Counted from the first letter of the stretch, positions 36,895-46,230 are shown. The stretch: 64,000 nucleotides of DNA from Hyphomicrobium sulfonivorans (GCF_013306565.1 NZ_PZPO01000002.1:260501-324500), one strand, 5' to 3'. The notes: a model not told the origin generated them from the letters alone. Numbers and translations: made by a program.

Positions 36895-38238
36895 TTACGG
36901 CGTTTGCGCGAGATATTTTTCCAGCCAGTGGATGTCGTACATGCCGTTGGCAATGTCCGGCTGCTGGATGAGATCGTTGAACAGCGGGATGGTGGTCTCG
37001 ATGCCATCGATCACGAATTCGGACAGCGCACGCTTCAGGCGCATCAGGCATTCGTTGCGGGTCTTGCCGTGCACGATCAGCTTGCCGATGAGGCTGTCGT
37101 AGTAGGGCGGAATGCGATAGCCCTGATAGACGCCGGAATCGACACGAACGCCCAGGCCGCCGGGCGGATGCCAGTAGGTGATCTGGCCCGGTGAGGGGCG
37201 GAACGTGCGCGGGTTTTCCGCATTGATGCGGCACTCGATGGCGTGGCCCGAGAACGTGACATCCTGCTGGGTCAGCGACAGCTTGGCGCCGGAGGCAACG
37301 CGGATCTGCTCCAGCACCAGATCGATACCGGTGATCGCCTCGGTAACCGGATGCTCCACCTGCAGGCGCGTGTTCATTTCAATGAAGTAGAACTCGCCGT
37401 CCTCGTACAGGAACTCCACCGTGCCGGCGCCGCGATACTTCAGCTTGCGCATGGCATCGGCAACTGTCTCGCCGATCTTGGCGCGCGCGGCGGCGTTGAG
37501 CGCCGGTGAAGGCGCCTCTTCCAGCACCTTCTGATGGCGCCGCTGCAGCGAGCAATCGCGCTCGCCCAGATGGATGGCATTGCCCTGACCATCGCCGAAC
37601 ACCTGCACTTCGATGTGGCGCGGCTTGCCCAGATACTTCTCGACATAAACGGCATCGTTGCCGAAGGCAGCCTTGGCTTCGGCGCGGGCGGTCGAAAGCG
37701 CCAGACCGAGATCGGCTGCGGTATGGGCAACCTTCATGCCGCGACCACCGCCACCGGCGGACGCCTTGATAAGCACGGGGAAGCCCATGCTCTTGGCAAC
37801 CTTCATAGCCTCGGCTTCGGTGCTAACTGCGCCGTCGGAACCCGGCACCACCGGAATGCCGAGGCGTTTGGCGGTTTCCTTGGCCTCGATCTTGTCACCC
37901 ATGACCCGGATGTGTTCGGAGGTGGGGCCGATAAAGGTGATCTGGTGTTCTTCGAGGATCTCGGCGAAGCGGGCGTTTTCCGACAGGAAGCCATAGCCGG
38001 GATGCACCGCGTCGGCGCCGGTGATTTCACAGGCAGCCAGCAGGCGCGGGATGTTCAGATAGCTCTCGGCGGCCGACGGCGGTCCGATGCAAACGCTTTC
38101 GTCGGCAAGACGGACATGCATGGCGTCGGCATCGGCGGTCGAATGTACGGCCACGGTGGCGATACCGAGTTCCTTGCAAGCGCGCTGGATGCGCAGTGCA
38201 ATCTCACCTCGGTTTGCAATCAGGACTTTGTCGAACAT
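36895..38238 (-). CDS. accC: Acetyl-CoA carboxylase, biotin carboxylase subunit
   Basis: ATP-grasp enzyme that carboxylates biotin on AccB with bicarbonate, the first half-reaction of malonyl-CoA formation. It opens [17 protein letters not shown], has the ATP loop [14 protein letters not shown], the catalytic block [45 protein letters not shown] and the C-terminal [13 protein letters not shown]. Length 447 is usual. It lies about 100 bases downstream of accB and is surely co-transcribed with it. Confidence 0.98.
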   Translation of the reverse strand: MFDKVLIANRGEIALRIQRACKELGIATVAVHSTADADAMHVRLADESVCIGPPSAAESYLNIPRLLAACEITGADAVHPGYGFLSENARFAEILEEHQITFIGPTSEHIRVMGDKIEAKETAKRLGIPVVPGSDGAVSTEAEAMKVAKSMGFPVLIKASAGGGGRGMKVAHTAADLGLALSTARAEAKAAFGNDAVYVEKYLGKPRHIEVQVFGDGQGNAIHLGERDCSLQRRHQKVLEEAPSPALNAAARAKIGETVADAMRKLKYRGAGTVEFLYEDGEFYFIEMNTRLQVEHPVTEAITGIDLVLEQIRVASGAKLSLTQQDVTFSGHAIECRINAENPRTFRPSPGQITYWHPPGGLGVRVDSGVYQGYRIPPYYDSLIGKLIVHGKTRNECLMRLKRALSEFVIDGIETTIPLFNDLIQQPDIANGMYDIHWLEKYLAQTP

Positions 38239-38339
38239 GCGATGTCAGGGCAGCGGGCAGGATCAGCGCGATGGGGGAGGAGAAAGAAGAAGCTGTTTCC
38301 CCGTCACCGCGATGGCCGGCACCCGCAGCCAGCCTCCCT

Positions 38340-38810
38340 TTATTCGATGATGACGAGCGGTTCGCCGAACTCAACGGGTTGACCATTTTCGATCAGAACA
38401 GCGGTCACCTTGCCGGAGTGGGGGGCGGGGATCTGGTTCATGGTCTTCATCGCTTCGATGATGAAGAGCGTGTCGCCCTGGGTCACCTGCGAGCCAACCT
38501 CAACGAACGATGCAGCGCCCGGCTCCGGCGAACGGTAGGCCGTGCCAACCATCGGCGATTTTACGACGCCGGGATGCTTGGCCGGATCGGCCGACGCAGC
38601 CTTGGCCGGAGCAGCGCCAGCGGGAGCGGCGGCGACAGCAGCCGGAGCGGCGACCACTGACTGGACATTCAGAGTGCGAGCGACGCGGATTTTAAGCCCG
38701 CTTTTCTCGATCTCGATTTCACTCAGACCAGTCTCATTCAACAGTTCGGCGAGCTGCCGGATTACCCGCTGCTCGTCACCTGCCGTATCGCCTTTATCCT
38801 TCGCCGTCAT
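38340..38810 (-). CDS. accB: Acetyl-CoA carboxylase biotin carboxyl carrier protein
   Basis: 156 residues: an N-terminal helix for subunit contact ([26 protein letters not shown]), an Ala/Pro-rich hinge, and a biotinyl domain with the modified Lys in [15 protein letters not shown]. It carries carboxybiotin between AccC and the carboxyltransferase. The ATG at 38810 ([11 protein letters not shown]) is preferred; reading back to a GTG at 38864 adds a Lys-rich leader that overlaps the end of aroQ by a few bases and cannot be excluded. Its place between aroQ and accC is conserved across proteobacteria. Confidence 0.96.
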   Translation of the reverse strand: MTAKDKGDTAGDEQRVIRQLAELLNETGLSEIEIEKSGLKIRVARTLNVQSVVAAPAAVAAAPAGAAPAKAASADPAKHPGVVKSPMVGTAYRSPEPGAASFVEVGSQVTQGDTLFIIEAMKTMNQIPAPHSGKVTAVLIENGQPVEFGEPLVIIE

Positions 38811-38856
38811 GCTTCGCTTTTCCTTCTTGTGCGGCTTGTCTTTCCGCTCAGTTCTT

Positions 38857-39309
38857 TTAGCCACGACGCGCCTGCGCCAGTAAATCGGCGAGGGCTTCCA
38901 AGGCTAACTCGTACCCCTTGGCGCCGAGCCCGCAAATGAGGCCCTTTGCTGCCAGCGTTACATAGGAATGCTGCCGGAATGGTTCGCGGCGGAACAGATT
39001 GGATAGATGCACCTCGATAACCGGCAATTCGGCCGCTTGCAGGGCATCCAGAATAGCAATCGACGTGTGTGAGTAGGCGCCTGCGTTTAGGATGATGGCG
39101 GCAGCGTTGTCACGCGCCTCCTGGATCCAGGTAACCAGTTCGCCCTCGCTGTTCGACTGCCGGAAATCGATCGAGAGCCCCAGAGCCTCGGCCCGCACCT
39201 CAGCCCGCTTGCGCACATCCTCGAGGGTATCCGTGCCATAGATGGCCGGCTCGCGCAGCCCGAGCATGTTAAGGTTTGGTCCGTTGAGGACGAAGATCGG
39301 TTTAGCCAT
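38857..39309 (-). CDS. aroQ: Type II 3-dehydroquinate dehydratase
   Basis: 150 residues, shikimate pathway step three (3-dehydroquinate to 3-dehydroshikimate). Typical motifs: [19 protein letters not shown] with the catalytic Tyr, [36 protein letters not shown] and [20 protein letters not shown] with the catalytic His and Arg. Start ATG at 39309 (MAKPIF). It heads the aroQ-accB-accC-aat series; the large upstream gap probably holds the promoter for the whole series. Confidence 0.97.
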   Translation of the reverse strand: MAKPIFVLNGPNLNMLGLREPAIYGTDTLEDVRKRAEVRAEALGLSIDFRQSNSEGELVTWIQEARDNAAAIILNAGAYSHTSIAILDALQAAELPVIEVHLSNLFRREPFRQHSYVTLAAKGLICGLGAKGYELALEALADLLAQARRG

Positions 39310-39811
39310 AGTTTCCCTGGGGTCTGGCCCGCTTGAGGCGGCCGGTTGAGCATTATCCGGCCGGGGGCTGGGCCCCGTCTATCAGTTTTCCCGCGGGTGC
39401 GGAAGAGATCCGGTTATCTTAGCCGGAAGTTGGGCCTGCTATGCCTTATTGGCGCTCCCCTTGCCAAAAAAGTACGCTTGCGGCCACCCGACCGGCGGTT
39501 GGTAAGGTTTCTGGCTATGCAACGAACGGGTGGTTGGCCAAGGACCATTTCAGCGCAGCGGCAGTTCGCACGGATGGTTGGGCTTTGCTTCGACATGGCC
39601 GGGCCGGGTGCTACAGTTTGCCCACCCTCGGCTGGTGCGTTGGCTGGGCCCAAACCATTGGCATGGCTTGACGACGGTTTGCTTTCGTACCTATAGCTGG
39701 CACTTCGCCGACAAAAGAAAGCCCACGCGGGTGCCTCGTGCTCGGTTTTGGCCGAGGCTGGTGCCGTGGGAAAAGCTGCGAATTGTTCGCAGGGCTGCTA
39801 GGGGAACGACA
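39310..39811. other. Intergenic region between aroQ and the class V aminotransferase
   Basis: About 500 bases between two divergent genes, with no gene I can support. Open frames of 75-116 codons lack domains and have shadow-like composition. A 7-bp GC hairpin (CGGCCGG / CCGGCCG, 39339-39345 with 39357-39363) lies close to aroQ inside a wider GGGGTCTGGCCC..GGGCTGGGCCCC partial repeat. The rest must hold the two promoters and possibly a long leader for the aminotransferase. Confidence 0.55.
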
Positions 39812-41005
39812 ATGGCCAATCACGCCGGCCGACATTTCCTGCAAATTCCGGGCCCTACGCCGGTGCCGGAGCGCGTCCACAATGCCATGGCACGGTCGAT
39901 GATGGATCATCGCGGCCCGGCTTTCTGCGAATTTGGGCAGAAGCTGTTTGCCGACGTCAAAGGCATCTTCAAAACGCAGCAGCCGGTTATCATTTTTCCG
40001 TCCTCGGGCACGGGCTCCTGGGAAGCAGCGCTGACCAACACGCTCTCCCCTGGCGACCACGTCCTCGTCATGGAAACCGGCCAGTTCGCTGTCCTGTGGA
40101 CGAAGCTGGCTGAGCGCCTGGGCCTGAAGCCGGAAGTCATCGCCAATGACTGGCGGTCCGGCGCTGATGCGAACGCACTGGAAGCCCGTTTGCGCGCTGA
40201 CAGCTCACAGCAGATCAAGGCTGTGTGCGTGGTGCAGAACGAGACGTCTACCGGCGCCCGCACTCACATTGACGAAATTCGCAAGGCGATGGATGCCGCC
40301 GGTCATTCGGCGCTGCTGATGGTCGACACCATCTCCTCGCTGGCCGCCATGGATTACCGCCATGACGAATGGGGCGTCGACATCACCATTTCGGGCTCGC
40401 AAAAGGGCCTGATGTTGCCGCCTGGCCTTTCCTTCACTGCGGTCAGCCAGAAGGCTCTGGCTGCTTCCAAGAAGGCCACGCTGGCGCGCGCCTATTTCAG
40501 CTGGGACGACATGCTGGCCATCAACGGTTCGGGCACGTTCCCCTATACGCCTCCGATCGGTTTGCTGTTCGGTCTCGCCGAGACGATCTCGATGCTGAAC
40601 GAGGAAGGTCTCAGCAACGTTTTCGCCCGGCATGAGCGCCTCGCCGAAGCTACCCGTCGTGCCGTCAAGGCCTGGGGGCTTGAGGTCTGGTGCCAGGATG
40701 CACGCGCCTATTCGCCAGTCGTCACGGCTGTCGAGATGCCTGAGGGACATAACTCCGACGCGTTCCGCAAGATCGTGCTCGAAAACTTCAACATGTCGCT
40801 CGGAACCGGCCTCAACAAGCTGGCAAGCAAGGCATTCCGTATCGCTCACCTTGGATACACCAACGAGCTGACGATCATGGGTGCATTGGCTGGCGTCGAA
40901 ATGGGTCTGGAGCTTGCTCGCGTGCCGCACAACAAGGGCGGCGTATCGGCAGCGATGGCCTATCTCGCTGAAGCTGCGAGCCCGGCAACGGCGCAGGCCG
41001 CTTGA
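39812..41005 (+). CDS. Class V aminotransferase, serine-glyoxylate / alanine-glyoxylate type
   Basis: 397 residues, PLP enzyme of the serine-glyoxylate aminotransferase group. It opens RHFLQIPGPTPVPERVHNAM; FPSSGTGSWEAALTN binds the cofactor phosphate, LLMVDTISSLAAMDYRHDEWGVD holds the PLP-contacting Asp, and the Schiff-base Lys is in TISGSQKGLMLPPGL. In methylotrophs this enzyme runs the serine cycle, and in other Hyphomicrobiales it serves glycine/serine or photorespiration-like glyoxylate use; no other serine-cycle gene is here. The ATG at 39812 (MANHAGRHF) has GGGGAACGAC before it; the frame stays open 94 codons upstream without homology. An excellent terminator follows. Confidence 0.85.
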   Translation: MANHAGRHFLQIPGPTPVPERVHNAMARSMMDHRGPAFCEFGQKLFADVKGIFKTQQPVIIFPSSGTGSWEAALTNTLSPGDHVLVMETGQFAVLWTKLAERLGLKPEVIANDWRSGADANALEARLRADSSQQIKAVCVVQNETSTGARTHIDEIRKAMDAAGHSALLMVDTISSLAAMDYRHDEWGVDITISGSQKGLMLPPGLSFTAVSQKALAASKKATLARAYFSWDDMLAINGSGTFPYTPPIGLLFGLAETISMLNEEGLSNVFARHERLAEATRRAVKAWGLEVWCQDARAYSPVVTAVEMPEGHNSDAFRKIVLENFNMSLGTGLNKLASKAFRIAHLGYTNELTIMGALAGVEMGLELARVPHNKGGVSAAMAYLAEAASPATAQAA

Positions 41006-41053
41006 TACTGTTGTCCGCTGCTGATTTGCGGCGCGGCGTTACACACAGAACTG

Positions 41054-41083
41054 AAAACCCCGCCATCAGTTGCGGGGTTTTTT
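41054..41083 (+). terminator. Intrinsic terminator of the aminotransferase gene
   Basis: AAAACCCCGC / GCGGGGTTTT perfect 10-bp stem with an 8-base loop and a run of six T. It lies about 50 bases after the stop codon. Confidence 0.92.
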
Positions 41084-41130
41084 ATTGCCTGACTACGCTC
41101 CGCGAATCCGTGCACTGCGACGCCGATCGC

Positions 41131-41586
41131 CTACTTGCGCGTGCGCACGCGACGCAGGGCCTTGCTGATGCGATCGCTGCAAAGATCGTCCTTGTGGAAT
41201 GCGTCGGTAACGCCCGCGGTGAAAAGCCGGGCGCGATAGGCCTGCGTCAGCCAGTTGCTGATCACAATGATCGGGCCCATGAACCGCTGACTGCGTAGCT
41301 GCGCAATTGCCGCCAGCGCTTGATGTGGCTCGCCATCGGCCGCAAGGTCGCCAACGACGACAAGCGAAGGCGAGTTCTCGGCGAGGAGTGCGATGGCGCG
41401 CTCGACCGTCGCGGTGCGCTCTATAAGTGCCGCATAACCGAACAGAACGCGCAGCGTTGCACAAATGCGGTCCGCTTCAGCGTCACAACGTTCGATGACA
41501 AGAGCGCCCGCTGCGTTGGAATGGCTTATGTCGCTTGCTCCTGACTTTGGGGGATGACCGCGATTGGGTGGGTTTACTGACTTCAT
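41131..41586 (-). CDS. Stand-alone receiver-like (response regulator) protein
   Basis: 151 residues. After a short N-terminal tail the chain fits a CheY-type fold: first strand and acidic turn ALVIERCDAE, third strand with the likely phospho-Asp in SLVVVGDLAADGE, fourth strand IIVISN with the conserved Ser, and the conserved Lys in DAFHKDDL. There is no output domain. The phospho-site region is one residue longer than normal, so activity is uncertain. The ATG at 41586 or a TTG at 41589 starts it. Downstream of a binding-protein gene on the same strand with a 170-base gap; no kinase is adjacent. Confidence 0.55.
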   Translation of the reverse strand: MKSVNPPNRGHPPKSGASDISHSNAAGALVIERCDAEADRICATLRVLFGYAALIERTATVERAIALLAENSPSLVVVGDLAADGEPHQALAAIAQLRSQRFMGPIIVISNWLTQAYRARLFTAGVTDAFHKDDLCSDRISKALRRVRTRK

Positions 41587-41759
41587 CAAACCGGATGGGA
41601 GAATGCCGAACGGAGAAATGGCGCCCGCGCGAACGGGTGCAGTGGTGCTTTCTCAGATCATTCGGCGCTTGACCGCGTGCGTTACGGTAACGCTGAGCAA
41701 ATCAGCCGTCCGTCGCAGCGAATTGAAAAACAGTGTTAAAAAATCGGTCGTTAGAGAAT

Positions 41760-42827
41760 TTAGCCAATAAAGCTTTCACTATATCGCGTGGACCGACGGA
41801 ACGCATTGTAGCTGTGGTTGATGCGCCGGGTGGTGGCATCGGAGCCTGCAACATGCGCAACGACGGCATCGGCGATCTGTCGGATGGCGTGGTCCAGTTC
41901 CAGGGCAATTGGCCAGATGCGATTAGCATCGGCTGCAGGATGCAGCAGATGCCGATGGGCTTCTTCTTCCGCCAGCGACTGATTGAATTCGCTTGCCGCT
42001 GCGGCAGTCAGCACAGCCTGTTCGCTATCCTGCAGGCTTTCCCAGAACGGCCGGTTGATCGCCAACGCTAGCGCGCTGCCGTTCCGATTGATGCTGGTAC
42101 CGGCGGAATAGGCAGCACTGCGCGTCAATCCGACTGCATAGGTTGCGATAGCGCCACCGCATTCGGCCGCAAGCAATTCGCCGTTTGCGATTGCATCGGC
42201 GATGTGAGCCGGCGCCATGTTGACGGGCTCAAGCCCAAGGCCACGCGCGACGTCGCCGCCCAGTCCGATGATTTGCATTCTGCATCCGGCAAGTGCACCC
42301 ACCGTTTCGATGCGTCTGCTGGCCATGAAGTAGCTTGTGGGACCGGTATGAGCAGCCAGAAGCGGTTTGATATTTGCTTCTGCGCCCAGTTCATCCCATA
42401 GCGCCTGGCCGCCACCAGCCACCAGCCAGGTGTTGAGCAGGCGAGGCGGCAAGCCGCATTCGCCCGGCAGGCCGGAGAAAAAGCTGAAGCCACGATGCTG
42501 TCCGGCATGCGCGTTGAGGTCGCCGAAGAACAGGTCCGCGTCGCCCTTTTGCACGGCTGCAAGGCCGTCGTCCGCGCTGTACTGCAGCGACACTTCCAGA
42601 TGCCCTTGGCCGAGCAGTGCAATCGAGCGCGCGAGCCGGTTAGCCCAATCGGCGGGGCCGGCAAATCCATCGGCCCAGGGTAACGCGAGGCGTAGCTGCC
42701 TGATGCCCCGATTGACAGCCGGCGTGGCCACGCTGGCCTGATGATCGGCCGCAAGGGATTGTCCGACCGCCAATGTCGATGCGGCGGCGACAGCACCCGT
42801 CGATTTCAGGAAGTCACGGCGGTCCAT
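41760..42827 (-). CDS. Tat-exported TRAP-type (DctP-like) solute-binding protein
   Basis: 355 residues. The N-terminus is a twin-arginine signal MDRRDFLKSTGAVAAASTLAVG. The mature part is like DctP-family TRAP binding proteins: LRLALPWADGFAGPADWANRLARSI, LEVSLQYSADDGLAAVQKGDADLFFGD, GCRMQIIGLGGDVARGLGLEPVNMAPAHIADAIANGEL and AVLTAAAASEFNQSLAEEEAHR. The order and spacing of these motifs follow the family, where the central Arg binds the carboxylate of the ligand (here Arg in CRMQI). No DctQ or DctM membrane subunit is nearby, so it is an orphan, perhaps feeding a distant transporter or a sensory role. Confidence 0.75.
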   Translation of the reverse strand: MDRRDFLKSTGAVAAASTLAVGQSLAADHQASVATPAVNRGIRQLRLALPWADGFAGPADWANRLARSIALLGQGHLEVSLQYSADDGLAAVQKGDADLFFGDLNAHAGQHRGFSFFSGLPGECGLPPRLLNTWLVAGGGQALWDELGAEANIKPLLAAHTGPTSYFMASRRIETVGALAGCRMQIIGLGGDVARGLGLEPVNMAPAHIADAIANGELLAAECGGAIATYAVGLTRSAAYSAGTSINRNGSALALAINRPFWESLQDSEQAVLTAAAASEFNQSLAEEEAHRHLLHPAADANRIWPIALELDHAIRQIADAVVAHVAGSDATTRRINHSYNAFRRSTRYSESFIG

Positions 42828-42943
42828 CGTAAGCACATCCCTGAAGGCAGATGGCGGCATCAAAACCTATCGTGTTGCAGTTGACAACGCCCCGTGCCGC
42901 GTCGGCGTTGTCAGCGGCGGCGCCCGCATAGAACACTGGCCGA

Positions 42944-43624
42944 TTATGACTTTGCGCATTCAATTGCGACAGCGCGTGAAGACCCGATGTTTACCGTGCC
43001 ACCGTCGCCCATCACGCTGGAGAAAGCATCGTTCAGGCCTTGCAGGTCGCTGTCCGGTTCCGGCTGGGCCTCGCTGATGGCGGGCTTGCAGTTGGACGGT
43101 GCGCCAGCGCCCAGCTTGATGGGGTCCGCCTCCGCGAAATTGAAGGCGATGAAATAGCTGGAATCGAACACCGAGAATGAAAAGCCCTTGGCATCGGCGG
43201 GCACCGGCTTTTCAAGCGGCAGCGTGAAGAACAGCGTCAGGATGCCGTCGTCGGTGTGCTCCAGCCAATAGTCGGTCGGTGGTTTAAAGGTGAGATTGGC
43301 ATCGCCCAGTTTTGCGCTGATGAAGTAGTCGAACTCCTTCAGGCCGTCGATGTTCACCTGCGCCAGTTCCTGCAACTCCTCGCGCGAGTATTTGCCGTCG
43401 CCGTTCTTGTCGAGGCCTTCGATGGCAGTCTCTGTATACAGCTCGTCGAATGTCCATGCCTGCTGCAGACCAGCGATGGCGCCATTCTCGTAAAGCACCG
43501 TCTCCTTCATCGTCACCCAGACGTGCGGATGCGCGGCGGCGCGATCCCACGTTCCAAACATTGCAGTTGTGGCGGCAAGCACCGTCGCGACAATGGCGGG
43601 CATGGCGGAAAAGACGGCGCGCAA
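42944..43624 (-). CDS. Periplasmic DUF1007-family protein
   Basis: About 226 residues. A hydrophobic signal region (MPAIVATVLAATTAMFG) is followed by the DUF1007 start AAAHPHVWVTMKETVLYENGAIAGLQQAWTFDELYT; the mature N-terminal HPH..W may bind metal. An EF-hand-like loop DKNGDGKYSREEL sits near residue 85. DUF1007 proteins are often found with zinc, nickel or cobalt uptake genes, and here the gene is divergent from znuA. The TTG at 43624 has AGGAG seven bases upstream, making it the most likely start; the first ATG is at 43603. Confidence 0.78.
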   Translation of the reverse strand: MRAVFSAMPAIVATVLAATTAMFGTWDRAAAHPHVWVTMKETVLYENGAIAGLQQAWTFDELYTETAIEGLDKNGDGKYSREELQELAQVNIDGLKEFDYFISAKLGDANLTFKPPTDYWLEHTDDGILTLFFTLPLEKPVPADAKGFSFSVFDSSYFIAFNFAEADPIKLGAGAPSNCKPAISEAQPEPDSDLQGLNDAFSSVMGDGGTVNIGSSRAVAIECAKS

Positions 43625-43779
43625 AGCTTGTTCTCCTGGCAACGGATCGGCGACGCTAGCCGATGCGCGATGATCGCGAATTGGTGAATGGTGCAGGAAC
43701 GTGGCAGTTGCGTGGTCGCGTCCGGTACACTAGCTTCACCCGGATATTATCACATCACGCCAACAGCAGGATTTATAGC

Positions 43780-44895
43780 ATGACGGGGCGCGTTTGCGCG
43801 CTGGGGTCGATGCCCCATTATATAGGTGGCCGCCCTGCCGATGCCGAGCCCCTGCGCGGCGCGTTGGCGGCAATGCTACTGCGGGTTGCGGCAATCTGGC
43901 TTCTGCTGGCTGTGCCTGTTCTTGCGTCCTCGATCGCCGCCGCTAATGCGGCTGATGGCGGCCCTGATGCTGTCACGTCGGCGGCATCGCCTCTGGATGT
44001 CGTTGTAACCATCAAGCCCATCCATTCGCTGGTTGCCCAGGTTATGGAAGGCGTGGGCGAGCCGTCGCTGCTGGTGGAAGGCTCGGCCTCGCCGCACAGT
44101 TTTTCGCTCAAGCCATCACAGGTTGGCGCAATCAATCGCGCGACCGTTTTTTTTCGTGTGTCGGAATGGCTGGAACCGTTCACGGGAAAAGTGGTGCGCG
44201 CGCTGCCGGCGTCGGTCGAGCTTGTAACCTTGATGGATACGCCAGAGCTCAAGCTGCTGCCCAGGCGCAAGACCGGGACGTTTGAGCCACACGATCACGC
44301 GGGTGAACATGCCCATCATCACGACAGCGATCACGGCCATCACCACAGCCACGATGACGTTGGGTCCAGCGACAGCCACATCTGGCTTGATCCGCAGAAC
44401 GCCAAATATCTCGTGAGCCACATCGCCGATGTGCTGAGCAAGCACTATCCGGCCCATGCTGCGAAGTTTGCAGCGAATGCAGAAGCAGCACGTGCGCGTA
44501 TCGATGCGCTTGCGGCTGAACTGGAGAACGACCTGCGCGCGGTGCAGGATCGCCCGTTCATCGTTTTCCACGACGCCTATCAGTATTTCGATGCCCGCTT
44601 CGCTCTCAACGCGGTCGGCTCGATTACCGTCAGCCCCGATGTGCGCCCAAGTGCGAAGCGACTGTCGGAGTTGCGCCGGCGTATCCGTTCGCTCAAGGCC
44701 GCATGCGTTTTTGCCGAGCCGATGTATCAGCCGCGCCTTGTGAAGGCGGTGATCGAAGGAACGGATGCGCGGTCCGGCACGCTGGATCCGGAGGGAATGC
44801 TGCTGAAACCGGGGCCTGACCTTTACGAGAAACTGATGCGCAATCTCGCGGCGGATCTCAATCGGTGTTTAGCGAACGCGGCCAGCGAAGGCTGA
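43780..44895 (+). CDS. znuA: Zinc ABC transporter periplasmic binding protein
   Basis: About 371 residues. Signal peptide region LLRVAAIWLLLAVPVLASSIAAANA. The ZnuA fold: VVTIKPIHSLVAQVMEGVGEPSLLVEG with the first metal-binding His, SPHSFSLKPSQVGAI with the second, a His/Asp-rich loop (HDHAGEHAHHHDSDHGHHHS, about residues 170-190) and SDSHIWLDPQNAKYL with the third. It captures Zn(II) for an ABC permease. ZnuB and ZnuC are not adjacent. ATG at 43780 (MTGRVC) follows AGGA; the shorter ATG at 43870 would put the signal peptide at the very N-terminus. I did not find a convincing Zur box by eye. Confidence 0.9.
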   Translation: MTGRVCALGSMPHYIGGRPADAEPLRGALAAMLLRVAAIWLLLAVPVLASSIAAANAADGGPDAVTSAASPLDVVVTIKPIHSLVAQVMEGVGEPSLLVEGSASPHSFSLKPSQVGAINRATVFFRVSEWLEPFTGKVVRALPASVELVTLMDTPELKLLPRRKTGTFEPHDHAGEHAHHHDSDHGHHHSHDDVGSSDSHIWLDPQNAKYLVSHIADVLSKHYPAHAAKFAANAEAARARIDALAAELENDLRAVQDRPFIVFHDAYQYFDARFALNAVGSITVSPDVRPSAKRLSELRRRIRSLKAACVFAEPMYQPRLVKAVIEGTDARSGTLDPEGMLLKPGPDLYEKLMRNLAADLNRCLANAASEG

Positions 44896-45049
44896 TCAGC
44901 AGCTAAGCCGCCTGCAAATCAGGAGCGCGATGAACCGACCGCGCGATTGCCAATGCGTTCGGCAAATTGCATCCGTGTCACGCGCACTAACCAAGTTTTG
45001 TCAGCAGACCGCAGGTTTCCATTCGGTCTCCCCGTAGCAGCGGGCAATA

Positions 45050-45079
45050 AAAAAAGGCAGCGCCGGAGCGCTGCCTTTT
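45050..45079. terminator. Intrinsic terminator of the L,D-transpeptidase gene
   Basis: GGCAGCGC / GCGCTGCC perfect stem with a 4-base loop, extended by AAAA/TTTT. On the minus strand it ends in a long T tract; on the plus strand the T tract is shorter, so it could also stop znuA transcripts. Confidence 0.85.
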
Positions 45080-45113
45080 CTTTGTTCGGTTCGGCTTGAG
45101 CGAGAGACAAATC

Positions 45114-46109
45114 TCAGAGCGAAGCGCTCTTCTCTTCCTCAGCTTGATCGGCGGAAGCGCGCCGGGCGGCCTCCGCTGCCTTCTTCGCGGCCTCGGCAGC
45201 ACGCTTTGCAGCTTCGGCAGCGCGGGCTGCGGTGGCGGCGGCGCGCTCGGCGATTGCGAGCGTGTCTTCCGGCGAGGCAGCGGCAACAGGAGCGGCGGAA
45301 ACCGCTTCAGGCTTGCGCTTTGGAAGCTTCACGGGCTTCGGCTGATCCAGCGGACGGCTTTCGGTGTCGGCGCCCATCGCTTCAGCCTGCGCTGCGGCGG
45401 AAGGAGCGAGGTTGCGTACCGGACGCGCAGCCGGACGATAAGCCGGCGGTGTGCCTTCCGAGCGGGCCGTGCGCAGCGGCGCTACCGGCGTCGGATCGGG
45501 GGCTTGGTCGCTGGAAGCAAACGTCTGGCCGTTGAAGCGCTCCCACGTCACGGTCACCTTGGTGCCGACGGGAATGCGCGGATAGAGATCCAGCACGTCC
45601 TCGTTGAGCATGCGAATGCAACCCTTCGACACAGCCTGTCCAATCGTCCACGGAGCGTCGGTGCCATGGATGCGATAGAGGCTGGAGCCGAGGTAAAGCG
45701 CGCGCACGCCCAGCGGGTTCTGCGGATGGCCGCCGGGCACCCAGCTCGGCAGGCGCGGGTTCTCGCGCAGCATTTCCGGCGTCGGGCGCCAGGATGGGTT
45801 CTCGCGCTTGCTGGTGACGGAGGTTGCCCCCTGCCAACGGCTCTGTTCGCGCGGCGCCGCGATCGGGTAGCTCAGCGCTGTGCCCGTCTTGGTGATGAGA
45901 TAAAGACGGCGATCGCCGAAGCTGACGATGATCTGGCCGGGCGTATATTTGGGATTGAAGCTTACGGTCTGTCTGCTGCCGCCCCACTCCTTGCCGCCGC
46001 CCCATAGAAATTCGAACAGGCCTTGAGCCTGTGCCGAGGGCGCAGTGAGGGGGACGAGCAGCGTTAACGCGGCTACAGCGGCAGAACTCATCAGACGGCG
46101 GAAGAGCAT
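45114..46109 (-). CDS. L,D-transpeptidase with an Ala-rich helical tail
   Basis: 331 residues. Signal peptide MLFRRLMSSAAVAALTLLVPLTAPSAQAQG; then a YkuD domain with IIVSFGDRRLYLITKTG and the catalytic block YRIHGTDAPWTIGQAVSKGCIRML, where the Cys forms the acyl-enzyme. Such enzymes make 3-3 cross-links or attach proteins to peptidoglycan, an important route in polar-growing Hyphomicrobiales. After about residue 215 a Pro-rich linker leads to a 50-residue Ala/Arg/Lys/Glu helix (AAATAARAAEAAKRAAEAAK..), reminiscent of TolA. Start ATG at 46109. Ends at a strong terminator. Confidence 0.9.
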   Translation of the reverse strand: MLFRRLMSSAAVAALTLLVPLTAPSAQAQGLFEFLWGGGKEWGGSRQTVSFNPKYTPGQIIVSFGDRRLYLITKTGTALSYPIAAPREQSRWQGATSVTSKRENPSWRPTPEMLRENPRLPSWVPGGHPQNPLGVRALYLGSSLYRIHGTDAPWTIGQAVSKGCIRMLNEDVLDLYPRIPVGTKVTVTWERFNGQTFASSDQAPDPTPVAPLRTARSEGTPPAYRPAARPVRNLAPSAAAQAEAMGADTESRPLDQPKPVKLPKRKPEAVSAAPVAAASPEDTLAIAERAAATAARAAEAAKRAAEAAKKAAEAARRASADQAEEEKSASL

Positions 46110-46230
46110 TTTCTGAGGGGCTCCTGAGATTGGGGAGGGCTAAAGCGGGATGCGCTTAAGGATGCGGCCAGTTGGTGAATGCTAGGTTTATCGCAGTCTC
46201 ATTTTTTGCGGCAGGGCACACCGGCCACAC

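Noticed and set aside
39346-39696. 116-codon frame before the aminotransferase
   Set aside because: Arg/Pro/Leu-rich, without a domain or a plausible ribosome-binding site; treated as intergenic.
43625-43779. Zur box between DUF1007 and znuA
   Set aside because: A TATTAT stretch and other AT-rich words occur, but no clear GTTATA..TATAAC type palindrome could be drawn.
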